Part shown: positions 1 to 7,576 of the stretch, one piece after another | How positions within the stretch are numbered: position 1 is the stretch's first letter | Layout: the number at the start of each line of letters is the position of its first letter | Origin: an uncultured Planctomycetaceae bacterium | GTDB lineage: Bacteria; Planctomycetota; Planctomycetia; Pirellulales; UBA1268 | Direction of reading: 5' to 3' | DNA: 32,799 nt | NCBI GenBank assembly: GCA_903885565.1 | Contig: CAISJI010000125.1 | Span: 1-32,799, forward strand | Program-made: the position numbers and the translations under genes | Notes under the pieces: model-generated | What the model saw: only the letters and a program-made list of their open reading frames with translations | What the model was told of the DNA's origin: nothing | Database searches by the model: none

Positions 1-75
1 CAGGGACTGGTGCTGGCGCTGGCACAGCTTGCACATCACCCCTGGCCCAAGCCCCCGCCGGCGCAGCTTTCCTGA
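1..75 (+). CDS. C-terminal fragment of an unknown protein (partial at window start)
   Basis: Frame 1 is open from the first base and closes with TGA at 73-75, giving a 24-residue tail that is rich in Leu, Ala and Pro and ends in AQLS. The next 237 bp are non-coding and contain a strong hairpin, which fits the end of a gene entering from the left. The fragment is too short to assign to any family, and it could be a chance open frame in high-GC DNA. Confidence 0.4.
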   Translation, partial: QGLVLALAQLAHHPWPKPPPAQLS

Positions 76-236
76 ACTGCCCGAAACCTTGGCAAACTAC
101 CCTCAAGGGGGGTGTTTGAGGACGGCCAATTGGGCTGATTGACGCTCTTTTTTGCGCCCAAAATTCGCGCCTTGAGCGGGTCTGTCCGGTGGTCTACAAG
201 ACGTGTGGGGGTGCTGCCTGTGGCGGCGCCTCTGTC

Positions 237-273
237 GCGCGTAGACGAGGTCGCCCAAGCCTCGTCTACGCGC
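237..273 (+). terminator. Perfect 14-bp inverted repeat followed by a T-rich run
   Basis: GCGCGTAGACGAGG at 237-250 and its exact reverse complement at 260-273 enclose a 9-nt loop, and TTGTTTT follows at 274-280. This is the shape of an intrinsic terminator reading rightward. It could terminate the gene ending at 75, although 160 bp away, or it could sit in the 5' leader of the gene starting at 313 as an attenuator. A weaker stem (CCTCAA 101-106 with TTGAGG 116-121) lies nearby. I see nothing else in 76-312. Confidence 0.55.
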
Positions 274-312
274 TTGTTTTCTGGCGTTTTTAACCCCGGC
301 GGGTTTCCACGG

Positions 313-1869
313 ATGGATGCACCAGCCACTTCTTTTTCGCTGCGCCTCCAGACGCTGTTTGGTGCGCTGTTGTTTCTGTGGTGTGCGGCCGCGCTGCCCG
401 GCCGCATAGCAGCGGACGAACCGGCCCCGATCGCCATTCCAAACGCTGGTGCTGCGCAGGCAGGTGAGTCTCCCTTCCCGGCCACCGTCGCGCTGGCGGC
501 CGAGGGCGTTCTGCTGAGGGCTGGCCCCGGCGACGACTACTATCCCACCGAACGGCTTGGGCAGGGACAGACGGTGGAGCTTTGGGCGATCGATCGATCA
601 GGGTATTGCGCGGTGCGTCCGGTGACCGGCAGCTATAGCTGGGTGCGGGCCGCCGATGTGGATGATCTCGCGGCACTGGGCGACGCGGTCGCGCGGCCGA
701 GCGACCGCAGTGAGCTGGGTCAGTCTGGGCAGGGACGCAGCACCGGCGTCATCGTGGCCGATGGTGCCGTGGCGCGGGTGGGATCTCAGCTCAACGATTT
801 GCGGCATGTGGCGCAGGTGCGGCTGGAGGCGGGCGAACGCGTGCAGGTGATTGAAGAGGTGCGCATTCCCACCGGCCGGCATGCGGGATTATGGCTGCGA
901 ATCGATCCGCCCGCTGGCGAATTTCGCTGGGTGCATGCCCGCGATCTGCTGCTGACGCCACCCCTCTCGGCAGCGCTGGCGGCGAGTGGCTTCACGCCAC
1001 AGCCGACCCCGGCAGAGGCTGCCCCGGTCTCCCCGGGAGAAACGCTCGAAGCGATGCGCGCTGCCGGCGCGGCGATCGCACTGGCGGTGAATCACGAACC
1101 GCTGCCGGCCGCCTCGGCAGCACCGCCGCAGGAGCTGGGGATGGTGCCGAGCACGCGGCGGATGCTCTCCGGCTGGCTGCCGCTGGGAACTGGCGTGTTT
1201 GAAGCGGCCGCACCCGCCCCGCTGGCCGTGAGCGAACCGCCGGTGGTGGCCACCAACGACGAATTCGCCGACATCGATCTGGCGCTCTCGCTGGCTGTGG
1301 CCGGCCCCAGTGATACCTGGAACCTCCCTCAATTGCGCGAGCGGCTGCGGCTGGCTGCAGCCCGCACCAACACGCCGCAGAATCGGCTGCGGGCCGACGC
1401 GATCGATGCCCGTCTGAGCCGGTTTGAGGCGATTGTGGCCCGGCAACAGGCCTTGGCTGCCGCTCCCCCGAGCGACTCCTCGCCGCTGCGGCTGGGGAGC
1501 ATGTGGTCGAGCCTGGGCGGAGTCGGGAGCAGGCCGATCCGGCCGGGAGTGCTGCCGGGGGGCATGCCGGCCGATGGACAAAACACGTGGGCGCCACCCG
1601 ACCTGGGGGAAACCACCGGCCGCCTCGCCACGGTTGTCTCGCGCCGGCCCGATGCGCCGCGCTGGGCGCTGGTCGATGCCAACAACACGGTGCTGGTGTT
1701 TGTGACTCCGCAGCCGGGCGTCAATCTGGCACCGCTGGTGGGCCAGCAGGTGTCGGTCCGCGGCTCGCGCGGCTACATGCCCGAATACAAGCGGCCCTAT
1801 ATGGTCGCCTCTGAGGCCCGCGTGCGGATGGCGGCCACAGCGGCCCCGCCCGGCGAAACCCTGCGCTGA
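313..1869 (+). CDS. Secreted SH3-domain (SH3b-like) protein
   Basis: This encodes 518 residues if it starts at ATG 313. That start gives a good N-terminal signal peptide: a hydrophobic core around residues 10-29 and an AA/DE-type cleavage near residue 34. Upstream in-frame starts would add residues that do not look like a signal sequence. Two SH3b-like segments are visible, at about residues 57-115 (containing LRAGPG and SYSWVRAADV) and 145-215 (containing WLRIDPP and WVHARDLL). Such domains in exported bacterial proteins bind cell-wall or other extracellular ligands. A Pro/Ala-rich middle follows, then a compact β-rich C-terminal domain at about 433-508 (with VGQQVSVRG), OB-fold-like in appearance. 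The exact ligand is unknown. It converges on the next gene with 35 bp between stop codons. No clear Shine-Dalgarno sequence is visible. Confidence 0.85.
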   Translation: MDAPATSFSLRLQTLFGALLFLWCAAALPGRIAADEPAPIAIPNAGAAQAGESPFPATVALAAEGVLLRAGPGDDYYPTERLGQGQTVELWAIDRSGYCAVRPVTGSYSWVRAADVDDLAALGDAVARPSDRSELGQSGQGRSTGVIVADGAVARVGSQLNDLRHVAQVRLEAGERVQVIEEVRIPTGRHAGLWLRIDPPAGEFRWVHARDLLLTPPLSAALAASGFTPQPTPAEAAPVSPGETLEAMRAAGAAIALAVNHEPLPAASAAPPQELGMVPSTRRMLSGWLPLGTGVFEAAAPAPLAVSEPPVVATNDEFADIDLALSLAVAGPSDTWNLPQLRERLRLAAARTNTPQNRLRADAIDARLSRFEAIVARQQALAAAPPSDSSPLRLGSMWSSLGGVGSRPIRPGVLPGGMPADGQNTWAPPDLGETTGRLATVVSRRPDAPRWALVDANNTVLVFVTPQPGVNLAPLVGQQVSVRGSRGYMPEYKRPYMVASEARVRMAATAAPPGETLR

Positions 1870-1904
1870 AACCCAGCAGCAGAATAGCTCGGCGCGCGTC
1901 GCGC

Positions 1905-2852
1905 TCACCGCCGGCGGCCGGAGGCCTGTTCTTCCAATTCGTCCGCAGGCATCCAGCGGGCCGCCAGATCGGCCGGCAGACGGTCGGGAGCAAAAGAATC
2001 GGCCATGGGGCCGCGGGGTTGGCCACGCGATGCGTTCTGCCCGATGGCTGCCAGCGTGCGGCGATCTTCGGCGCTTATTTTGCTGAGCCGGCCGGTGAGC
2101 CGGTCGAAGCCGTGAGGATTTTCCTCGGCGGCCTCCGACAACGACTGCATGAAGAGGCTGATCTCGTGCAGGTTGGCGGCCCCCGACCGCACGATGAGCG
2201 GTTGCAGGGTGCGGGTCACAATCTCCAGCCCCACCCCATCGGCGTCGAGAAAGGCATCGATCTGCATGGCGTGGCGTGGCCCTCCCTGATCGACCGAGAC
2301 TGCGGGCCGATGCCGCACCAGCAGGAGGCAGGTGCCGGTGAGAGCCTGGGGGGCGAACTGCCCGGAGTAAGAACCGTGGCCGTGGAACACCAGCGTGGCG
2401 CTGCCGTTCTCTGCGTGTTGCTTGTGTATCAGGCGCAGCACACCGACGGTGCCGTATCCATCGCACATCCGCCACTGCTGCGGCCCGGTCGGATCGAGTG
2501 TCAGGAGGCTGATCCCCAAGACCCGCCAGATGTCGACGACCGCTTCCGGTTTCTCCAACGCAAAGCGGAGCAGCGCCGGATCGCAGTCGAAGGTTGCCAC
2601 CGGCAGACGGCGGTAGAGCGTGGTGGACCGCAGCACCTTCTCAGCCGCCCGGCGGTCGGCCTCGTTCATGTTCGCCAACTGCAACCCGGCGATCGCCTCG
2701 CGGCGTGCCTCCCGGCTCGACGACCCACCGTCGCCCAGCAGGAGTTGTGAACGCGGGGATTGGGCGCCCTGTTCGGCAGCCTGGAGGCTTCCCAGCCACG
2801 CTCCCGCCACCAGCACCGCCATACAGGCGAGCCGTTGAACGCGCACACGCAT
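1905..2852 (-). CDS. Secreted protein of unknown function
   Basis: This encodes 315 residues from the ATG at 2852-2850. I chose that start because it yields a clean signal peptide (MRVRVQRLACMAVLVAG, cleaved near LQAA/E) and is preceded by a purine-rich GGGGGGAA run; a longer frame reaching 2927 has no signal. After the signal come an Arg/Glu-rich helix-forming part (about 45-85), a β-rich central domain (about 90-230) and a helical C-terminal part with acidic and Arg-rich stretches. I recognise no catalytic motif. It resembles the secreted hypotheticals common in planctomycetes, but I cannot name a family. It is transcribed divergently from the transporter at 3078. Confidence 0.75.
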   Translation of the reverse strand: MRVRVQRLACMAVLVAGAWLGSLQAAEQGAQSPRSQLLLGDGGSSSREARREAIAGLQLANMNEADRRAAEKVLRSTTLYRRLPVATFDCDPALLRFALEKPEAVVDIWRVLGISLLTLDPTGPQQWRMCDGYGTVGVLRLIHKQHAENGSATLVFHGHGSYSGQFAPQALTGTCLLLVRHRPAVSVDQGGPRHAMQIDAFLDADGVGLEIVTRTLQPLIVRSGAANLHEISLFMQSLSEAAEENPHGFDRLTGRLSKISAEDRRTLAAIGQNASRGQPRGPMADSFAPDRLPADLAARWMPADELEEQASGRRR

Positions 2853-3077
2853 GAATAATTCCCCCCCGGAAAGTTCACCACCCCGGTCCGCCCGACCGGT
2901 TGCCCGAGAGGGTTTTTCGTCTTGCAACGGCTGTTCGGGCCAAGATTTCTACGGCGTCTTTTCAGGCCTTTCCCCAGTCGGCCACGCTTACCGAACCAGC
3001 CAGAATCAGTGTTGGCTCAAGCGCGCAGATTCCCTACCATCGTCTGCCTCGCCCAGCACAAGGAAGACTGCTGCCGC

Positions 3078-5876
3078 ATGCGTCAGGATGACGAACTCAA
3101 GCCCTTCCCCGGGGCCGCTTGTGAAGATGGGTCGGCCCAACCGCCGGCCGGGTCTCCGCACGTTCCCACCGGTTGGCTGGGCAGGGGACTGGTGGCCTGG
3201 ACGCGAGTCTGCCTGCGGGCCAGCTGGCCGGTGTTACTGGTGGCCCTGGCGACGGCGGCGGTATCGGGTTACTGGACGGCCCAGAAGCTGGGCTACAAGG
3301 TCAACCGTACCGATCTGCTCGACCCCGGCAGCGAATACAACAAGCTCTGGACCGACTACATCGCCGAGTTTGGCGAGGAGGAAGATGCGGTCATCGTCGT
3401 GGAGGGGCCGACGCGGGCGGCGGTGATCAAGGTGCTTGAGGAGGTGTCGGAGGAGGTGGCCCGCGACGGGTCGCTGTTCCGTTCGGTACTCCATGAGGTC
3501 GATCTTTCGAAGATCCGCGCGAAGGGACTGCACTACCTTTCCACAACCGATCTCGCCGATATCGAGCGCTTCATCTCCCGCACCCAGCCGATTCTCGATG
3601 GCGGCTGGGCGCAGCTGAAGGTGGGCTCGATGGTGGGCGGATTAGCCGGCCAGATGGTGCTGGGCGATCCCCCCGGCACGCTCCCTTCCGATGAGCCCCC
3701 CGCTGCAGCCTTGGAACGCTACAGCGAGAGCCTTGTGGCAGGGCTGGAGCCAGCCGGCCGGGGTGCCGATGTTCGGGCTGTCGATTTCATGTCGCCCTGG
3801 CCGGGCATGCCCGAATCACTCTCAACGCTCCGCGATCTGGCCAGCGAGCATCTGCTGGCCAAGGAGGGGAAGCTGGGATTTGTGCTTCTGCGGCTGGCCA
3901 AAGCGAAGGAGGGTTTTGCCGGAGCCTCCGCCGCCACCGACGAACTCCGCCGCCTGATCGCGCTGGTGGCGGCCCGCCATCCGGCAGTGACCATCGGCCT
4001 CACCGGCCTGCCGATCATGGAAGATGACGAGATGCGGGCCAGCGCCCAGTCGATGGTGTGGGCCAGCGGCCTCTCGATGGCCGCGGTGATCGTGGTGATC
4101 ATCGCCGGGTTTGGCGGGGTGCGTCATGCTCTCATGGCCAATGGAGTGCTCGCCATCGGCATGGCCTGGGCCTTCGCCTGGGCCACCGCCAGCGTGGGCC
4201 ATCTCAACATCCTCAGCGTGACATTCACCGTCACGATGATCGGCGTCGGCATCGACTACGGCACCTATTACGTCGGCCGGTATCTCGAGATGCGCCGCCG
4301 CGGATTCTCCTGTGAAAATGCCCTCCTCGATACCAGCGGGGCGGTGGGCCCGGGCATTCTCACCGGCGCCATCACCACGGCCGTGGCCTTCTTCTCCGCC
4401 GCCATGACCAGCTTCGTGGGCGTGGCGGAACTGGGCCTGATTGCCGGCGGCGGCATCATGCTCTGCGCGGCCGCCGAACTGCTGGTGCTCCCGGCGGTGA
4501 TCGCGATTGTCGATCGGGGCCGCTTCGGGAAAAGCATCCCCGTGCCGTTGCCTGTGCACACCTGGCTTGAGCCTCTGGTGCGCCGACCGCGGTTTGTCGC
4601 CTTGGCCTCTCTGGCCGGCACGCTGGCCATCGTCTCCGGCCTGCACGATCTCAAATACGACCACAACCTGCTCAACATGCAGCCGGAGGGGCTGGAGAGT
4701 GTGGAGGTGGAGAAGAAGTTGCTGTCGGAATGCGATCAGAGCGTGTGGTATGCCCTGTCGATAGCCGATTCACGCGAGCAGCTTCTCGCTCGCAAACAGC
4801 AATTGATGGATCTGCCAACGGTGGAACGGGTGGATGAAATCGCCTCGCTGCTGCCGGTGGACGAGGATCTCAAGCGGCCGATCATCGAGCGGATCCGCGG
4901 CTATCTCTCCAAGCTGCCGGAGCGTCCTCCCGAGATCCCCATCGACCGCCTCGATTCACTCGGAGAAACGCTGGCGTGGGCCCAGACGGAGGCCTCCAAA
5001 CGGCCCGGCGCCCTGCGCACGGCCTGGCACCTGGAACGGGCCCGCGACACCCTGCGCACGATGGGCCCGGGCGACTGCTACCAGGCGCTGGCGACGTTCC
5101 AACAGCGTTCGGCAGGAGACCTCGTCAGCCGCCTCCACGCTCTGGAGAGTGTCGCCGATCCCGAAGCCCCCTCGCTCAACGATCTGCCCCCAAGCCTCGT
5201 GGAGCGATTCGTGGGGAGTAGCGGCAAGCATCTGCTCAAGATCTACGGCCGAGGCGACATCTGGAACTTCGATTCCCTGGAGCGTTTCGTCAAGGATGTG
5301 CGCAGCGTTGACGGCCGCGCCACCGGCCACCCGCTGCAGGCCTATGAGGCGTCGCTGGAGATGAAACGCAGCTACGAACAGTCGGCGCTCTATTCGCTGG
5401 TGGTGATCTTCGCCGTGCTCTGGCTCGACTTCCGCAATATCAAACACGCCCTGCTGGCAGCCCTGCCGCTGGCACTGGGGATGGCGCAAACGCTCGGCCT
5501 GATGGGGGTGCTGGGGATCGATCTCAATCCGGCAAACCTCATCGGCATCCCGCTCATCCTCGGTATCGCTGTCGACTACGGAGTGCACATCGTCCACGAT
5601 TCGCTGGAGCGGCCCGGCTCCTATGCGATCAGCCCCTCCACCGCCAATTCTGTGCTCGTCGATGCCCTCACCACGATCCTGGGTTTTGGGGCTCTGATGG
5701 TGGCCAGCCACCGCGGCTTGGAGAGCTTGGGGCGATTGCTCACTCTCGGCGTGACGATGTGCACGATCACCTCCCTGATCTTCCTGCCGGCCGTGCTCGC
5801 CCTCCTCCACCGCATGCCAGCGGTCGAGACCGAGTTGGGTCCTGAGTTGGAGCCTGAGTTGGAGCCGACCACCTGA
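3078..5876 (+). CDS. MMPL/RND-family transporter (HpnN-like architecture)
   Basis: This encodes 932 residues. ATG 3078 was chosen because AAGGA lies 14-18 nt upstream and because the frame before it has no membrane or signal character. The protein has the duplicated RND plan. A first membrane helix at about 50-70 is followed by a large periplasmic loop to about 325, a helix bundle at about 326-480 and another helix at about 505-525. A second periplasmic loop runs to about 768, and the second bundle spans about 769-915. Each half carries the charged helix motif: GIDYG at 391-395 and AVDYG at about 831-835. Their Asp residues are the usual proton-relay positions in MMPL/RND pumps. The N-terminal loop has the EFGEEEDAVIVVEG strand typical of the HpnN-like group, which moves hopanoids or other lipids to the outer membrane. 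No hopanoid genes are nearby, so the substrate is open. The C-terminus ends in a short acidic ELEPELEP repeat. Confidence 0.9.
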   Translation: MRQDDELKPFPGAACEDGSAQPPAGSPHVPTGWLGRGLVAWTRVCLRASWPVLLVALATAAVSGYWTAQKLGYKVNRTDLLDPGSEYNKLWTDYIAEFGEEEDAVIVVEGPTRAAVIKVLEEVSEEVARDGSLFRSVLHEVDLSKIRAKGLHYLSTTDLADIERFISRTQPILDGGWAQLKVGSMVGGLAGQMVLGDPPGTLPSDEPPAAALERYSESLVAGLEPAGRGADVRAVDFMSPWPGMPESLSTLRDLASEHLLAKEGKLGFVLLRLAKAKEGFAGASAATDELRRLIALVAARHPAVTIGLTGLPIMEDDEMRASAQSMVWASGLSMAAVIVVIIAGFGGVRHALMANGVLAIGMAWAFAWATASVGHLNILSVTFTVTMIGVGIDYGTYYVGRYLEMRRRGFSCENALLDTSGAVGPGILTGAITTAVAFFSAAMTSFVGVAELGLIAGGGIMLCAAAELLVLPAVIAIVDRGRFGKSIPVPLPVHTWLEPLVRRPRFVALASLAGTLAIVSGLHDLKYDHNLLNMQPEGLESVEVEKKLLSECDQSVWYALSIADSREQLLARKQQLMDLPTVERVDEIASLLPVDEDLKRPIIERIRGYLSKLPERPPEIPIDRLDSLGETLAWAQTEASKRPGALRTAWHLERARDTLRTMGPGDCYQALATFQQRSAGDLVSRLHALESVADPEAPSLNDLPPSLVERFVGSSGKHLLKIYGRGDIWNFDSLERFVKDVRSVDGRATGHPLQAYEASLEMKRSYEQSALYSLVVIFAVLWLDFRNIKHALLAALPLALGMAQTLGLMGVLGIDLNPANLIGIPLILGIAVDYGVHIVHDSLERPGSYAISPSTANSVLVDALTTILGFGALMVASHRGLESLGRLLTLGVTMCTITSLIFLPAVLALLHRMPAVETELGPELEPELEPTT

Positions 5877-5882
5877 CACTCG

Positions 5883-5898
5883 CCGCAGCAGGCTGCGG
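5883..5898 (+). terminator. Short GC hairpin after the transporter gene
   Basis: CCGCAG (5883-5888) and CTGCGG (5893-5898) pair perfectly around a 4-nt loop, 6 bp after the transporter stop codon. There is no T tract, so it may be only a 3'-end-stabilising hairpin or a weak terminator. Confidence 0.35.
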
Positions 5899-5985
5899 TG
5901 AAGCGGGCTTGTGCCGACGGCGTGGGGCTTGGTACTCACCAGTTTCTGCCGTCCGGCCCTCCCTTCCTCCCCTGCATGGTGCCCC

Positions 5986-6639
5986 ATGAACGCCTTCTGT
6001 CGTGCCTCGCTCCGATCTGGCCTTTGTCTGCTGCTGCTGGGCCTGCTTGTGGCGGCCCCCGTGGGGGAAGTGTGTGCTGAGGAGCGGGTTGTGAACGTGG
6101 CGATGGAGGATCAGTTTCGCAATCCCCGCGAGACTGCCGGGATGCGTGGGGATGTGGTGGTGCTGCTCTACGCCGATCGCCACGGGGCCGAGGAAGCCCA
6201 TGATGTGGGCCGCAAACTGCATCTCCATTTTCATCCCACGGCCGAGCAGGTTTCGGCCACGGAATGGAATCGGCAACCGGTGACTGGCTTGGCCGACTGG
6301 CCGGCCGACATGCGCACGCCGAATGTCCATGCGGTGGCTGTGGCCTGTCTCCCTGAGATCCCCAAGCCGGTTCATCCGGTGGTGCGGGCACAGGTGCGCA
6401 AGGAATCGCCGCATGTTCCCGTGTGGCTCGATTTCGCCGGCACGATGCCGAAGACATTCGGAATGGTGAAGGGGGTTCCCAACATCCTCCTGATCGATAC
6501 CGCCGGCCGCGTGCATAGCGTGACCAACGGCAGCATCGATGATGCCAAGTTCAAGGAGATGGTCGCCACGATCGATCAGCTCCGCCAGCAGGCCCGGCCA
6601 GCCATCCGCACCGCCTCGAATCTGGAACTGGCCCGCTAG
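5986..6639 (+). CDS. Secreted thioredoxin-fold-like protein without CxxC
   Basis: This encodes 217 residues from ATG 5986, which begins a clear signal peptide (leucine-rich core, residues 11-24, cleavage near CA/EE at 31). Another frame opening at 5911 lacks signal character. The mature part reads as a thioredoxin-like α/β fold: a β strand VVVLLYADR at about 57-65, where a redox-active CxxC would normally follow, a VPVWLDF strand at about 145, and a GVPNILLID segment with the cis-Pro-like position near 163, then a C-terminal helix. Since no CxxC is present it is unlikely to be a disulfide oxidoreductase and may be a binding or scaffolding variant. The stop codon is inside a CTAG tetranucleotide and the gene is followed at once by a multi-hairpin element. 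Confidence 0.75.
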   Translation: MNAFCRASLRSGLCLLLLGLLVAAPVGEVCAEERVVNVAMEDQFRNPRETAGMRGDVVVLLYADRHGAEEAHDVGRKLHLHFHPTAEQVSATEWNRQPVTGLADWPADMRTPNVHAVAVACLPEIPKPVHPVVRAQVRKESPHVPVWLDFAGTMPKTFGMVKGVPNILLIDTAGRVHSVTNGSIDDAKFKEMVATIDQLRQQARPAIRTASNLELAR

Positions 6640-6641
6640 CT

Positions 6642-6756
6642 GGCTGTGGAAAAAGTCCTCCATGCACTTTTTCCACGAAGTCGACCGGTGGAAAAGCCGA
6701 GGTTTTCCACGGTCGACGGGCATCGCATCCAGCGATGCTGCACTTTATCCACAGCC
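6642..6756. repeat. Multi-hairpin palindromic element with DnaA-box-like words
   Basis: A 15-bp terminal inverted repeat (6642-6656 against 6742-6756, one mismatch) encloses three further palindromes. The first is GTGGAAAAAGT 6646-6656 with ACTTTTTCCAC 6666-6676 (11 bp, perfect, competing with the outer stem). The second is 6680-6695 with 6703-6717 (15-16 bp, one bulge). The third is GCATCGC 6720-6726 with GCGATGC 6732-6738. The outer arms contain TGTGGAAAA (6645-6653, the complement of TTTTCCACA) and TTATCCACA (6745-6753), both matching the DnaA-box consensus TTWTNCACA; three near-matches lie between. CTAG occurs just outside on both sides (6636-6639 and 6759-6762). This may be a REP/MITE-like element, a structured transcript end, or a DnaA-binding site. 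Confidence 0.65.
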
Positions 6757-6758
6757 TC

Positions 6759-6858
6759 CTAGAGCGCATCCGACTTACGTGTAGCACCGGCCTCGGGGCG
6801 GCAAAAGTCTCGTCGCTTACGCTCCTCGGGCGTTCGCCGACCCCTCCGCCTACATCGC
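6759..6858 (+). repeat. Dispersed intergenic repeat, copy A (diverged)
   Basis: This begins CTAGAGCG and shares with the copies at 10848 and 11136 a middle block (GGCGGCAAAAGTCTCGTCGCTT here) and the end block GCGTTCGCCGACCCCTCCGCC. It is shorter and more diverged than the other two, and its central part lacks their GCTGCGG/CCGCAGC stem. It directly follows the multi-hairpin element. Confidence 0.65.
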
Positions 6859-7043
6859 TCGATCTATTTACTCAGTCGTCGCTACAATTATCCCGGATGC
6901 GCTCTGGCGGTCCGTGGGGAAAATTCATCCGTGACCCCTTGGCACGGCGTCAGCGCCACTCTGCCGCCCGCAGAAAACGCTGAGCGGACGAGGTTGGCCG
7001 CCGAATCTGTTGAGAGCGAGGAAGCGTCTGGTAAAGTTGTTGT
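6859..7043 (+). promoter_or_regulatory. Non-coding stretch before the DUF4160 gene; possible -10 box
   Basis: No gene is seen here. TACAAT at 6883-6888 is a good -10 match, but no convincing -35 sits at 16-18 bp upstream (TCGATC is the only candidate, 18 bp away). If real, it would give a long leader of about 150 nt for the gene at 7044. Upstream of that gene the only Shine-Dalgarno-like word is GAGGAAG, about 20 nt away. Confidence 0.25.
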
Positions 7044-7277
7044 ATGCCCAAAGTATTCGAGAAAGAGGGTTATTCCTTTTTCTTTTACAGCAACGATCAC
7101 ACGCCAATGCACATTCACGTTCGCCGTGGCGACGGTGAGGCGGTGTTCGTTGTTGAGCCAGAGGTAGAACTACGTGAATCGGCTGGGTTCAACATCCGGG
7201 AACTATCGCGAGCGGAGGACCTCATCCATGACCACCTCGAACTCATCAAACAAAAGTGGGCCGAGCACCTTGGCTGA
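7044..7277 (+). CDS. DUF4160 domain protein
   Basis: This encodes 77 residues, the normal size for the family. The DUF4160 signature is clear: GYSFFFYSNDH at 9-19, followed by PMHIHVRRGDGEA and a C-terminal helix ending in KWAEHLG. The function is not established. These genes are commonly paired with a DUF2442 gene, as here, and such small pairs are sometimes regarded as toxin-antitoxin-like, which is unproven. The next gene starts 50 bp before this one ends, in another frame, so the two are probably translationally coupled. The gene is visibly AT-richer than its surroundings (TTT, TTC and ATT codons early on), which suggests recent acquisition. Confidence 0.85.
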   Translation: MPKVFEKEGYSFFFYSNDHTPMHIHVRRGDGEAVFVVEPEVELRESAGFNIRELSRAEDLIHDHLELIKQKWAEHLG

Positions 7278-7518
7278 CCGTGCCCTGAAGGCATGGCATG
7301 ACCGTGGCCTGATCTTCGTCAGGTTCGCAAGCGGCCATGAGGTGAGTTTTTCGATTCAGGGCAACCCGCGTTTGGAGACGGCGGCAAAGGCAGACCTTGG
7401 CCGCATCGAGATCTCACCCTTTGGTTTGCATTGGCCAACGCTTGATGAGGATCTTTCCTTCGCGGGAATCCTCGAGGGGCGGTATGGCCAGCACGCGAGC
7501 GCCGGTGGCAACGGCTAA
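7228..7518 (+). CDS. DUF2442 domain protein
   Basis: This encodes 96 residues from ATG 7228; a GAGGAC purine run precedes the start. An earlier in-frame start at 7174 would overlap the DUF4160 gene even more. The DUF2442 pattern is visible: VRFASGHEVSF at about 32-42, then PRLETAAKADLGRIEI and the hallmark GLHWPTLDEDLS followed by GILEGR. Family members are small and probably bind a partner protein or DNA, but no activity is proven. The gene overlaps the DUF4160 gene by 50 bp, so the two form a unit. Its end is convergent with the rhomboid gene, 58 bp apart. Confidence 0.85.
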   Translation: MTTSNSSNKSGPSTLADRALKAWHDRGLIFVRFASGHEVSFSIQGNPRLETAAKADLGRIEISPFGLHWPTLDEDLSFAGILEGRYGQHASAGGNG

Positions 7519-7576
7519 CCGAGCCTGCGGTTTTTCGCGCCTCCGAACGGCCAGGGGCCGCCAAGCGACCGTTGAT

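Noticed and set aside
889-2475. A 528-codon open frame on the minus strand
   Set aside because: It overlaps the SH3 gene and the next gene in another frame and has the Arg/Pro-rich composition of a shadow frame.
6640-7043. Chromosome origin (oriC)
   Set aside because: DnaA-box-like words are present, but dnaA and dnaN are not nearby and no strongly AT-rich unwinding region is seen; kept only as a possibility.
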